23,012 nt of DNA from a virus. The DNA lies in IMG/VR virus record IMGVR_UViG_3300037264_007292, positions 1 to 23,012 of that record; one strand, 5' to 3'. Shown here piece by piece: positions 14,891-21,842 of this stretch. Position numbers and translations under genes: made by a program. Below the pieces are notes generated by a model, which saw only the letters and a list, made by a program, of their open reading frames with translations, was not told the origin of the DNA and did not search any database. How positions within the stretch are numbered: position 1 is the stretch's first letter; every line of letters starts with the position of its first letter.

Positions 14891-16688
14891 GTTGAGCGTG
14901 CTCATTCCCTCGCGCAATGAACGCTGGCTGAACCAGACGATTACGGATGTCCTGGCGCATGCGACGCGCGACACCGAGGTGATCGTCGTCTTGGACGGGG
15001 CGTGGCCGGAGGACCCGATCGCGAAACATTCACGCGTTCATGTCGTCTATCAGCCCGTCTCGATTGGCCAGCGGGCGGCGACCAATCTGGCGGCGAAACT
15101 CTCACAGGCCCCGTACCTGATGAAACTCGATGCGCACTGTAATGTGGCGCCGGGATTCGATGATGTGTTGATCCGGTGTGCCGAGACGTTGGGACCGAAG
15201 ACAATTCAAGTGCCAGCCCAGTACAACCTGCATTGTTTCGACTGGATCTGCGACACCTGTCAGGAACGGACCTATCAGGGCCCCACGCCGACGGCGTGCC
15301 CGAAATGCCAAGGGCTGCCGCACCATCGTGAGGTCATCTGGAAGATCCGCCAATCACGCCTGACGGTCTCCTGGCGCTTCGATCGGAACCTGCACTTCCA
15401 GTATTGGGGCGAGTACAAAAATCGACCGGAGAATCAGGTCGAGTTCCTCGACGTCATGAGTTGTCTCGGGGCGTGTTGGTTTGTCTCCGCCCACCGCTAC
15501 TGGGAGATTGGCGGACTCGATGAAGGACACGGCAGTTGGGGCCAGATGGGCACGGAGATCGCCTGTAAGTCCTGGCTGTCCGGGGGCCGGCTGGTCTGCA
15601 ATAAACGGACGTGGTTTGGGCATATGTTTCGGACGCAGGGCGGAGATTTCGGGTTTCCCTACCCCTTGTCCGGGAGCGCGGTCGACCGGGCCCGAAAACA
15701 TTCCAAATCCTTATGGCTTGACGGACGCTGGCCCCAGGCCATCCGGCCGTTGTCGTGGATGATTGAGAAGTTCGCGCCGGTGCCCGATTGGACGACACCC
15801 GAGACCGGGGCGGACACCGAGGCGCAACGCGCGCGCGAACGCGCCGATCTGGAGGATCCGGAACCGATCACCCCGCAACTGTCGGCCTCCATCGCGCCCG
15901 TCCTCGACATCCCCCTGCCCCCGATCACGTGGCCGTCCACCTGGGCGACGACGCCCTCGAAAGGCCTCATCTACTACACCGATAGCCGACTCGATCCAGA
16001 CCTGATGCAGGGGGTTCAGCGGCAACTCGTCCGGGCGTGTGCCGGTCTGCCGATTGTGGCCGTGGGGTTGGCGCCATTCGTCTGGCCAGAGGCCACGGTC
16101 ATCACCCTCCCGCGGCCGCGGGGCTACGAGACCATGTTTCACGAGATTTTGACCGCGCTTGAGGCCCAGACGACCGATGTCGTCTTCTTTTGCGAACATG
16201 ACGTCCTTTACAGCGCGAGTCACTTCACGTTTACCCCACTTCGGCGGGATACTTACTACTACAACCAGGCCGTCTGGCGCGTGGATGCGCTCACGGGTCG
16301 GGCGGTGACCTACGTCACCAAGCAAACCAGTGGGTTGTGTGCCGATCGGGGACTGTTGATTCGGCATTATCGAGAGCGGCTTCGGCGGATTGCCGCGGCC
16401 GGGGGGAAATACCCGCATCAGATGGGGTTTGAGCCCGGATCACATGGGCGCCCCCAACGGGTGGATGATGTGCCCTCAGCCGTGTGGCAGTCGACGGTCC
16501 CGAACGTCGACATTCGACTCCCGGGCTCGTTGACCCCCTCGCGCTGGTCACCGGCCGAGTTCCGGAATGCACGCAGTTGCCGGGGCTGGATCGAAGCAGA
16601 CGGTGTGCCAGGCTGGGGTGTGACGAAGGGACGATTCGCGGAGTTTTTTCAGGAACAGACACCGGGGCAGGTGAAGGAGCAGGGATGA
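14883..16688 (+). CDS. Two-domain glycosyltransferase (GT2 plus EDD-type domain) with zinc ribbon
   Basis: This 601-residue fusion starts at ATG 14883, overlapping the previous gene by eight bases. The N-terminal half (1-310) is the DAHC-type GT2 seen at 8030 and 12614: LSVLIPSRNERWLNQTITDVL, YLMKLDAHC (78-86), CLGACWFV and WFGHMF. Unlike the paralogs, it has a zinc-ribbon-like insert at 123-142 (CDTC-x12-CPKC). A polar linker (about 310-360) leads to the C-terminal domain: GLIYYTDSRLDP, TTDVVFFCEHDVLYSASHFTF, and KQTSGLCADR. The fusion suggests two successive transfers by one protein. The final segment is Trp/Arg-rich and unassigned. Confidence 0.82.
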   Translation: MAELSVLIPSRNERWLNQTITDVLAHATRDTEVIVVLDGAWPEDPIAKHSRVHVVYQPVSIGQRAATNLAAKLSQAPYLMKLDAHCNVAPGFDDVLIRCAETLGPKTIQVPAQYNLHCFDWICDTCQERTYQGPTPTACPKCQGLPHHREVIWKIRQSRLTVSWRFDRNLHFQYWGEYKNRPENQVEFLDVMSCLGACWFVSAHRYWEIGGLDEGHGSWGQMGTEIACKSWLSGGRLVCNKRTWFGHMFRTQGGDFGFPYPLSGSAVDRARKHSKSLWLDGRWPQAIRPLSWMIEKFAPVPDWTTPETGADTEAQRARERADLEDPEPITPQLSASIAPVLDIPLPPITWPSTWATTPSKGLIYYTDSRLDPDLMQGVQRQLVRACAGLPIVAVGLAPFVWPEATVITLPRPRGYETMFHEILTALEAQTTDVVFFCEHDVLYSASHFTFTPLRRDTYYYNQAVWRVDALTGRAVTYVTKQTSGLCADRGLLIRHYRERLRRIAAAGGKYPHQMGFEPGSHGRPQRVDDVPSAVWQSTVPNVDIRLPGSLTPSRWSPAEFRNARSCRGWIEADGVPGWGVTKGRFAEFFQEQTPGQVKEQG

Positions 16689-17203
16689 GGAAGAAGACCG
16701 GGATTGGGATGTGGGTGGTGGCACTGGGGTTGCTGGTGGGGTTGGCGGCGCCGGCCTGCTCCACGCTGTCCTGGAAGCCGGGGCAGGTGCTGACCTCGAA
16801 TCTCCGGGTCAGGACGGCGGAGTTTGTGGACGACTTCACCGTGGCGATCGGGTTGATTGACGAGGCGGCGGCGGTGGCCGATACGCTGCCGTTGCCGACC
16901 GCGGTGAAGGACGGGATCGACTGCGCGATCAAACAGGCGTTGGGCGACGATGCCCCGTCGGTCCTCGTGGTCCGCGTCTGCGGGTCCGTGCCGACGCGCA
17001 CCGATGCCAAGGTTCGCGTGGCGATCCGGACGCTTCGGCAATTGATGACGGACGTGTCGATCAAGAGCGCCGTTCGCGCCGCACTCGATGTCATTGTGCC
17101 GATCGTGGATCGGATGGTGCAATCGGGCAATACGCGGTTGTCGCTCTTGGCCAACATCTTACGGTATACGCTGCGGGGCGTCACTGCGGCAGGAGGAGTC
17201 TGA
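16685..17203 (+). CDS. Putative lipoprotein
   Basis: This 172-residue protein has a lipoprotein signal: basic MRKK, a hydrophobic core at residues 8-22 (GMWVVALGLLVGLAA), then Cys25 in PACS, a tolerable but not ideal lipobox. The mature part is helical (RTAEFVDDFTVAIGLIDEAAAVADTL, and RTLRQLMTDVSIKSAVRAALDVIVPIVDRMV). The start overlaps the fusion transferase stop (ATGA). It would be exported and lipid-anchored in the host envelope. Roles in superinfection exclusion or lysis are possible, but there is no motif for either. Confidence 0.72.
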   Translation: MRKKTGIGMWVVALGLLVGLAAPACSTLSWKPGQVLTSNLRVRTAEFVDDFTVAIGLIDEAAAVADTLPLPTAVKDGIDCAIKQALGDDAPSVLVVRVCGSVPTRTDAKVRVAIRTLRQLMTDVSIKSAVRAALDVIVPIVDRMVQSGNTRLSLLANILRYTLRGVTAAGGV

Positions 17204-17439
17204 TGGCAAGTTTCGCCACGATCGAGGCGCTCATCAAGCTCGGCATCATGGGCGTCGGGGCCATCCAGAAGATGCGAGCCAGTCACGCGGCCGGACAGTT
17301 GGCGATCCATGACGGGATTGGCAATCCGATGGACGCGGCGGCATTAGCGTCGCACTTCGCGGCATGGGAAGCGGCGGCTGATGCGGCCAGCGCCCATGCC
17401 AGCCAGCGCATCGAAGATCGTCACAAGCACGACAGCTAA
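17203..17439 (+). CDS. Small Ala/His-rich hypothetical protein
   Basis: This 78-residue protein starts at ATG 17203 within TGATG. It is helical throughout. The first 25 residues (ASFATIEALIKLGIMGVGAIQKM) are amphipathic or weakly membrane-seeking, and the end is charged (SQRIEDRHKHDS). No family is recognised. The overlap with the lipoprotein gene and the good ribosome site of the following gene (AAGGAGG at 17438-17444) indicate one transcription unit. Confidence 0.65.
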   Translation: MASFATIEALIKLGIMGVGAIQKMRASHAAGQLAIHDGIGNPMDAAALASHFAAWEAAADAASAHASQRIEDRHKHDS

Positions 17440-17449
17440 GGAGGATCAG

Positions 17450-17767
17450 ATGAAAGGCTTACTACTCGCGCTCGCGTTTGTGCTCGTACTCCCCGCGTGT
17501 TCGTCCACGTCGCCGACTGATGCGCCGATCATCTCGAGTTTCTCCGCCGACGCCTTGACGATCAAGGGTGGCACGTTCGCCGTGCTGCGCTGGGATGTCG
17601 TCGGCGGAGATTCGACCACAGTGCGGATTGACCCGCAGGTCGGCAACGTCCCGAGCACCGGGAGCGTCTCGCTGGTGTTGACCTCGACGACGACGTTCAC
17701 CCTCACCGCTCGCGCCAAATCCGGGTCGTCGTCGCAGCGGGTGCTGACCGTCATCGTTACCCCGTAA
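17450..17767 (+). CDS. Putative lipoprotein with Ig-like beta domain
   Basis: This 105-residue protein has a clear lipoprotein signal: MKG, hydrophobic residues 4-14, then LPAC with Cys17. The mature part (25-105) is Ser/Thr/Val-rich with alternating strands (ISSFSADALTIKGGTFAVLRWDV, SVSLVLTSTTTFTLTARAKSGSS, VLTVIVTP), resembling the small immunoglobulin-like domains that follow lipobox signals in bacterial surface proteins. It would be anchored in the host envelope. ATG 17450 has AAGGAGG upstream at 17438-17444. The function is unknown. Confidence 0.75.
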   Translation: MKGLLLALAFVLVLPACSSTSPTDAPIISSFSADALTIKGGTFAVLRWDVVGGDSTTVRIDPQVGNVPSTGSVSLVLTSTTTFTLTARAKSGSSSQRVLTVIVTP

Positions 17768-17786
17768 GGGTCAAAAGGAGGCGGTG

Positions 17787-18863
17787 ATGAAGTCTGTATT
17801 GGGGTTGCTCGTTGGCCTGCTCGGCGGGTATGTGGCTGGTGCGGCTGCCATGACACTGTTCGCACCGACGCCCGTGACATGGGACGCCTCGACCTGTGCG
17901 GCTGGCGTCTACGATGTTACCGCCACCGCGACGAGGACCGGCTCCCCGTCGCAGACCTTCACCTTGACGAACGTGACGCTGCCCGCGCCACAGGTGACCG
18001 TGAGTTTTGCCGACCTCCCGCCACTCGTCTACAACGTGACCGCCGTGTCGACTCGCCGGTCCGATGGACTGGTCGCGACGTCCAGCGCACAGAGCGTCGT
18101 CGGATTGGGCACGCCATTGCCGACGCCGACCCCCACACCCACGCCCACCCCCACGCCGACGCCGACCCCCACGCCCACGCCCACCCCGACGCCGGTTCCA
18201 GGCCAGTCGCCAGATTGCACGCAGGTTATTGCTGTGAATGGCAATTCGCCAGCGATTGTCGATGCACTACTGCACAGTTGGGCGATTTCTTCGACCTGGA
18301 CGTTGCGCGATGGCGCATATTCGATTCCAGGCGGTGGAGACATCGGCGGCGCGTCGGGCACGAAGCTGATGCTGGTTGCTGGCGTCGTCCATGCGTATGA
18401 CGCGCGGCCAGCGAAGCTGCAGTGGTATCGCTGGAATGAGCGGCCGCCGTTTGCCGGCATCGGTGGGACAACGACGTACGGGAGCTGGACAGCAGTGGGG
18501 GCGGCGGATCCTGTGTGCCCCGTGCCTACGCCGACCCCGACCCCGACGCCCACGCCGACCCCCACGCCGACCCCCACGCCGACCCCCACGCCGACGCCGA
18601 CACCCGCACCGCTTCTGGTCACCGCCGTGATGGCCGTCAAGACGTGCACTGTCGTGCTCACGGCAGACCCGCCGGATGCGTCTGGCGGCTGGAAGGCGCA
18701 GTTTCGGCGCGGGTCTGGGACGAGCGTGGGCACGGCCGATGCGACGTCGCCCTATACGCGGTCGACGACACTGAGCGCAGGGACGTACCAGTTCTATGTC
18801 GTCTGGACGAAGACGGGGATGGTGACGCAGACGAGCGTCATCGCGCTGCTGGACTGCAAGTGA
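17787..18863 (+). CDS. Membrane-anchored beta-domain protein with two Thr-Pro linkers
   Basis: This 358-residue protein begins at ATG 17787 with AGGAGG at 17776-17781 (GTG 17784 is less likely). Residues 4-26 form one hydrophobic segment (SVLGLLVGLLGGYVAGAAAMTLFA), an uncleaved anchor or signal. A fibronectin- or Ig-like domain follows (about 36-107), then a Thr-Pro linker of about 30 residues. Next come a second domain with CTQV...WYRWNERPPFAG and a second Thr-Pro linker. The C-terminal Ig-like domain (KTCTVVLTADPPDASGGWKAQF to the closing LLDCK) has two cysteines that may pair. The layout suits a surface-exposed stalk. The Thr-rich linkers could be glycosylation sites, which is inference. 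Confidence 0.75.
   Translation: MKSVLGLLVGLLGGYVAGAAAMTLFAPTPVTWDASTCAAGVYDVTATATRTGSPSQTFTLTNVTLPAPQVTVSFADLPPLVYNVTAVSTRRSDGLVATSSAQSVVGLGTPLPTPTPTPTPTPTPTPTPTPTPTPTPVPGQSPDCTQVIAVNGNSPAIVDALLHSWAISSTWTLRDGAYSIPGGGDIGGASGTKLMLVAGVVHAYDARPAKLQWYRWNERPPFAGIGGTTTYGSWTAVGAADPVCPVPTPTPTPTPTPTPTPTPTPTPTPTPTPAPLLVTAVMAVKTCTVVLTADPPDASGGWKAQFRRGSGTSVGTADATSPYTRSTTLSAGTYQFYVVWTKTGMVTQTSVIALLDCK
18120..18195 (+). repeat. Short-period repeat encoding Thr-Pro linker 1
   Basis: Tandem CCGACG/CCCACG-type hexamers encode alternating Thr and Pro. The codons vary between ACG and ACC, so the array is not a single pure repeat. Confidence 0.8.
18524..18609 (+). repeat. Short-period repeat encoding Thr-Pro linker 2
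   Basis: A second array of the same type, with a clear 12-base unit (GCCGACCCCCAC) at 18553-18590. It is more homogeneous than linker 1, which suggests recent slippage or duplication. Confidence 0.8.
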
Positions 18864-19414
18864 TGCTGAAGACGCACTGTAAACACGGCCACCTGTTCGA
18901 GACCCATGGGACGTGGGTCCAGTCGGCCAACCATCATCGTGGTGCGCGTCTTTGTGTGACTTGCCGTAAGCGACGGAAGCACGAGGTGAAACGCCGAGCG
19001 GCCGGCCTAGACGGCTCCGCGCTTGCCACAAACGAGTCGTTCGCGTCGCTCCGCATGAGACAGGTGTGGGAGGCTCGCCGACAGAAATGGCCGACGGGCA
19101 TCTCGGCCGAGGGCCTGGCCTCCCTTCACGCCAAGCGTCTAGTACTCGCAGAGCGTTCGATGATGTGCCGCCGCGGACATCGGTGGACGACTGCGAACTC
19201 GTTGATGAAGCAGGGGAAGCGATACTGTCGCGCCTGCATTGCCCGTGGTCGAGGACGCGCCAAGTGGGCCACGCTCGTCCATGCGCGCACGCAACGCGAG
19301 ATTGCCGAGGTCCGCCGGCAGATCGTGAAGCATCATCCGGATCGTGGCGGACGCGGCGGACCGGCCTATCGACGCGCGATTCGGCGATACGCTGAACTGA
19401 GGGCCGTGGCGTGA
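18863..19414 (+). CDS. Double zinc-knuckle protein with J-domain-like C-terminus
   Basis: This 183-residue basic protein starts within TGATG. It contains two CxxGH...CxxC units: CKHGHLFETHGTW...CVTCRKRR (about 6-37) and CRRGHRWTTANS...YCRACIARGR (about 100-127). This knuckle type accompanies many phage HNH nucleases, but no HNH motif is seen. The C-terminus (about 142-183) reads EIAEVRRQIVKHHPDRGGRGGPAYRRAIRRYAELR, which matches helix II, the HPD loop and helix III of a J-domain. The usual tyrosine or phenylalanine before HPD is His here. It could be a DNA-binding protein that recruits host DnaK; this is inference. Confidence 0.72.
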   Translation: MLKTHCKHGHLFETHGTWVQSANHHRGARLCVTCRKRRKHEVKRRAAGLDGSALATNESFASLRMRQVWEARRQKWPTGISAEGLASLHAKRLVLAERSMMCRRGHRWTTANSLMKQGKRYCRACIARGRGRAKWATLVHARTQREIAEVRRQIVKHHPDRGGRGGPAYRRAIRRYAELRAVA

Positions 19415-19521
19415 GCATCACCGCCGTCAAGCCGATGACTATGGTCGCTGGACCGGCCGTGACCGATTACGTTGACGGCAGCAAAGTCATCACTTGCCGT
19501 GTCTACCAGCAGGTTCCATAG
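19411..19521 (+). CDS. 36-residue hypothetical peptide
   Basis: GTG 19411 overlaps the preceding TGA (GTGA) and the frame ends at TAG 19519-19521, immediately before the next GTG start. The peptide (SITAVKPMTMVAGPAVTDYVDGSKVITCRVYQQVP) looks like a small beta hairpin with one cysteine. Exact packing between two genes supports translation; no family is recognised. Confidence 0.5.
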   Translation: MSITAVKPMTMVAGPAVTDYVDGSKVITCRVYQQVP

Positions 19522-19908
19522 GTGGAGACACGACATGCTACGCGTCATGGCGAGTGCAACCACTGCGGCTGGTGCTGCGAGTATGAGGGGAAAACCGTCG
19601 CGCAGGTGGAGAATCCGAAGGGCGTGAGCGACCCGCGTTACTACCGACTACGCGGGTTTGTGCTGGACCATCGCGAGGGAATTCCGGTGATGGCGCGACG
19701 GACGGTGTGGATGCGTGCGGTATGTCCGGAGTTTCAGGGGGCGAAGGTGACAGAGCGGTGCGGGATCTATCAGGATCGTCCAGAGACGTGTCAGGCGTTT
19801 CCGACGCGACCGGCACAGATCGTCGGGACGCCGTGTAGTTATTGGTTTGAGCGAGACGGTGTACGTGTAGGCGGCGGCCTGGGGTCGCCCTATCCAACAG
19901 AGGAGTGA
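19522..19908 (+). CDS. YkgJ-type CxxCxxCC metal-binding protein
   Basis: This 128-residue protein starts at GTG 19522 directly after a TAG. It carries CNHCGWCC at residues 12-19, then VCPEFQ, CGIYQDRPETCQAFP in the second half, and a late cysteine in GTPCSYWF. This is the signature of the YkgJ/UPF0153 family (zinc- or iron-chelating, Pfam CxxCxxCC), whose biochemical role is unclear. Family members occur in bacteria and phages. All characteristic cysteines are present. It sits between the zinc-knuckle gene and the virion-type genes. Confidence 0.85.
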   Translation: METRHATRHGECNHCGWCCEYEGKTVAQVENPKGVSDPRYYRLRGFVLDHREGIPVMARRTVWMRAVCPEFQGAKVTERCGIYQDRPETCQAFPTRPAQIVGTPCSYWFERDGVRVGGGLGSPYPTEE

Positions 19909-19911
19909 ATC

Positions 19912-20208
19912 ATGGCGCTATGGGATGTGACACAAACGACGACCTACATGACCGGCACGCCGCTGCGACCGCCGCAGACGAGTAATCTAGGCGTCTACGA
20001 TGACGCCACGACTGTGACGACAGATGTGCTGCTGAATTTCTTCGGCGTGAGCGAAGGAAGCAATATGCAGGTGTCCTCGCCCAGCGCCAGCCTCATCGTG
20101 GCGAAGATCCAGTACTCGGCGCAGACCCCGACACCGGCTGGATGGCAGCGGGATCGGGAAGTGGCCTACGACTACGTGGTGGAGTTTCGAGCGGTGCGGA
20201 GGAGCTGA
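19912..20208 (+). CDS. Hypothetical small virion-type protein
   Basis: This 98-residue protein starts at ATG 19912 with GAGGAG ending nine bases upstream. It is beta-rich (TTTYMTGTPLRPPQTSNLGVYDD, ASLIVAKIQYSAQTPTP, VAYDYVVEFRAVRRS), with no signal peptide or recognised domain. Position directly before two beta-rich virion-like proteins suggests a structural accessory role, by context only. Confidence 0.65.
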   Translation: MALWDVTQTTTYMTGTPLRPPQTSNLGVYDDATTVTTDVLLNFFGVSEGSNMQVSSPSASLIVAKIQYSAQTPTPAGWQRDREVAYDYVVEFRAVRRS

Positions 20209-20211
20209 CCA

Positions 20212-21309
20212 GTGGCACGCGTTGCACAAACTGGGTTTGAAGAGGGCAATACGGCGCAACTGGAGGGGTTCGACATCTTTTTTAGCACCATCGTCACCAG
20301 TCCTGTAAGAACCGGAACCTATGCGATACGAGCGAGCAATCTGAGAGTAACCTGCCTCTCCGGTAATTACTTTCGATGTTACCTGGTTGTTACCGGCACG
20401 CCAGCCGCCACATGGCTATTCTATAATGTTGATGATCACTCGCATGTCAGAATGAATGCCGACCGGACTGTTTCAGTCGTGAACGACGACGCCAGCGTGG
20501 TCGGCACTTCCGTTGGTAAGATTCCTACCTCCGGATGGGTTCTTTTTGAGTATCACTGGGTTAGCGGAACAGGCACAGCCATCGCACAACTGAAGCTCGA
20601 CGGCGTGTTAGAGATTGATTCGTCGACCGCTACACTAACGGGCATTGCGGAGAAACTCCACGGGGACCCCGGCGTGGCCCTTGTTGCCGATGATCTAGCC
20701 ATGAATGATACAACAGGATCGATCAACAATTCTTGGATCGGCCCAGGGCAAGTTACGAACATACGGCCGGTCTCAGACACAGCAACGATTAACTGGACTT
20801 CTACAGCTGCGGGTCACGCATCTGAAGTTGATGAGATCGGCGGCACGGACACGACCACCTACGTCAGTACGACCAGCAAGACGCAGGACCTTGAAGACCG
20901 ATGGAATCTCACACAGATGCCAAGTGACATGATGGACGGTGCCAGGATTAACGCAATTATGCTCGGCGTTTACGGCGGTGGAGATGCGTCGACGTCCCGA
21001 ACTGCACTCTTGCGCCTGCGCGACGCGTCGAATAACTTGCTCGATAGCGCGGACACAGAGTGGAACCTGAATGGGTGGAAATATGTGTGGCAGCTGATCT
21101 CACGAGAAACGACCTGGGAAGCAACACCAAAGCCTCTCACGAAGGCGTACCTCAATGGCGTAACTGCCGCTGCGATTGATACGAACACCAACACACGCTT
21201 GATCCGTTGGAGTGCTGTCTGGGGTAACGTAGACTGGACGAATATCTCGTCGCCCCCTTGGCCATTCGCGCGTAATCAGAGATTTGAATACAGACGGAGG
21301 TATCGTTAA
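20212..21309 (+). CDS. LamG/ConA-like beta-sandwich phage protein
   Basis: This 365-residue protein starts at GTG 20212 three bases after the previous stop. The layout resembles phage proteins with a concanavalin-like sandwich: VAQTGFEEGN (4-13), RTGTYAIRAS, SGWVLFEYHWVSGTGTAIAQLKLDGVLEIDSS (about 104-136), a DDLAMND/SWIGPGQV segment, and a second beta module with DEIGGTDTTTYVSTTSKTQDLEDRW. Such proteins in uncultured phages are thought to be virion- or tail-associated, perhaps carbohydrate-binding. No catalytic motif is visible. The coding sequence is noticeably less GC-rich and uses more A/T-ending codons than its neighbours. Confidence 0.75.
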   Translation: MARVAQTGFEEGNTAQLEGFDIFFSTIVTSPVRTGTYAIRASNLRVTCLSGNYFRCYLVVTGTPAATWLFYNVDDHSHVRMNADRTVSVVNDDASVVGTSVGKIPTSGWVLFEYHWVSGTGTAIAQLKLDGVLEIDSSTATLTGIAEKLHGDPGVALVADDLAMNDTTGSINNSWIGPGQVTNIRPVSDTATINWTSTAAGHASEVDEIGGTDTTTYVSTTSKTQDLEDRWNLTQMPSDMMDGARINAIMLGVYGGGDASTSRTALLRLRDASNNLLDSADTEWNLNGWKYVWQLISRETTWEATPKPLTKAYLNGVTAAAIDTNTNTRLIRWSAVWGNVDWTNISSPPWPFARNQRFEYRRRYR

Positions 21310-21798
21310 ATGGCTCGCATGTATCGCGTTCCCTACACAGGCACCATCACTAACGCAGGCGCAGACACCGACTACATGGCGTTGACGCCTGCCGATGATA
21401 AACCGATCCGCCTCGCCGGGTGGATTCTTGGACAGTCCACAGAGGTGGGTGATGCCGCCGAGGAAGGGCTGCGCTTGACGCTCCGGCACATGACCGCCAC
21501 GGTCACGATCACTGGCGGCACGGCGGTGACGCCGGTCGCGAATCGGCCAGGCACGGCAGACGTCGCGGCTGCGGGGTTCACGGCGACGGCGAACAGCACC
21601 ACGGTCGCAACAACCAACGGCACGAGCACCATCATGGAGGAGCTTGGCTGGAATAACCGTGCGTCCCCGTGGGAGCGGTGGATTCCCGAAGAACTCCGGC
21701 CGATCGCGACACAAGGGGAGTATCTACTGCTCCGCCAAGAGACGACATTGGCCGATGACATGACGGGGGAATTCACGTTCTTCGTGGAAGAATTGTAA
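21310..21798 (+). CDS. Conserved beta-rich phage virion-type protein
   Basis: This 162-residue protein begins at ATG 21310 immediately after TAA, with GGAGGT at 21296-21301. It has a pattern seen in uncultured phages: MYRVPYTGTITNAGADTDYMALTPADDKPIRLAGW (4-38), GDAAEEGLRLTLRHM, then NRASPWERWIPEELRPIA and a closing strand ending in FVEEL. Proteins like this usually lie beside LamG-type and repeat-rich proteins in the structural region. The exact role is unknown. Confidence 0.78.
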   Translation: MARMYRVPYTGTITNAGADTDYMALTPADDKPIRLAGWILGQSTEVGDAAEEGLRLTLRHMTATVTITGGTAVTPVANRPGTADVAAAGFTATANSTTVATTNGTSTIMEELGWNNRASPWERWIPEELRPIATQGEYLLLRQETTLADDMTGEFTFFVEEL

Positions 21799-21842
21799 CC
21801 ATTGCGCGACGTCTGATCAATAAGACGGCGTTGGTGTAAGCG
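21799..21842 (+). other. Short spacer before the Ser-Pro repeat gene
   Basis: Forty-four bases with stops in frame. A weak five-pair inverted repeat (CGTCT...AGACG) is present but no T-tract, so it is not a convincing terminator. The next start, GTG 21843, lacks a strong ribosome site. Confidence 0.3.

Noticed and set aside
18267-19430. 387-codon minus-strand frame over the Thr-Pro and zinc-knuckle genes
   Set aside because: The product contains long Arg/Gly runs that are simply the complement of the Thr-Pro repeat; it has no protein-like domains.
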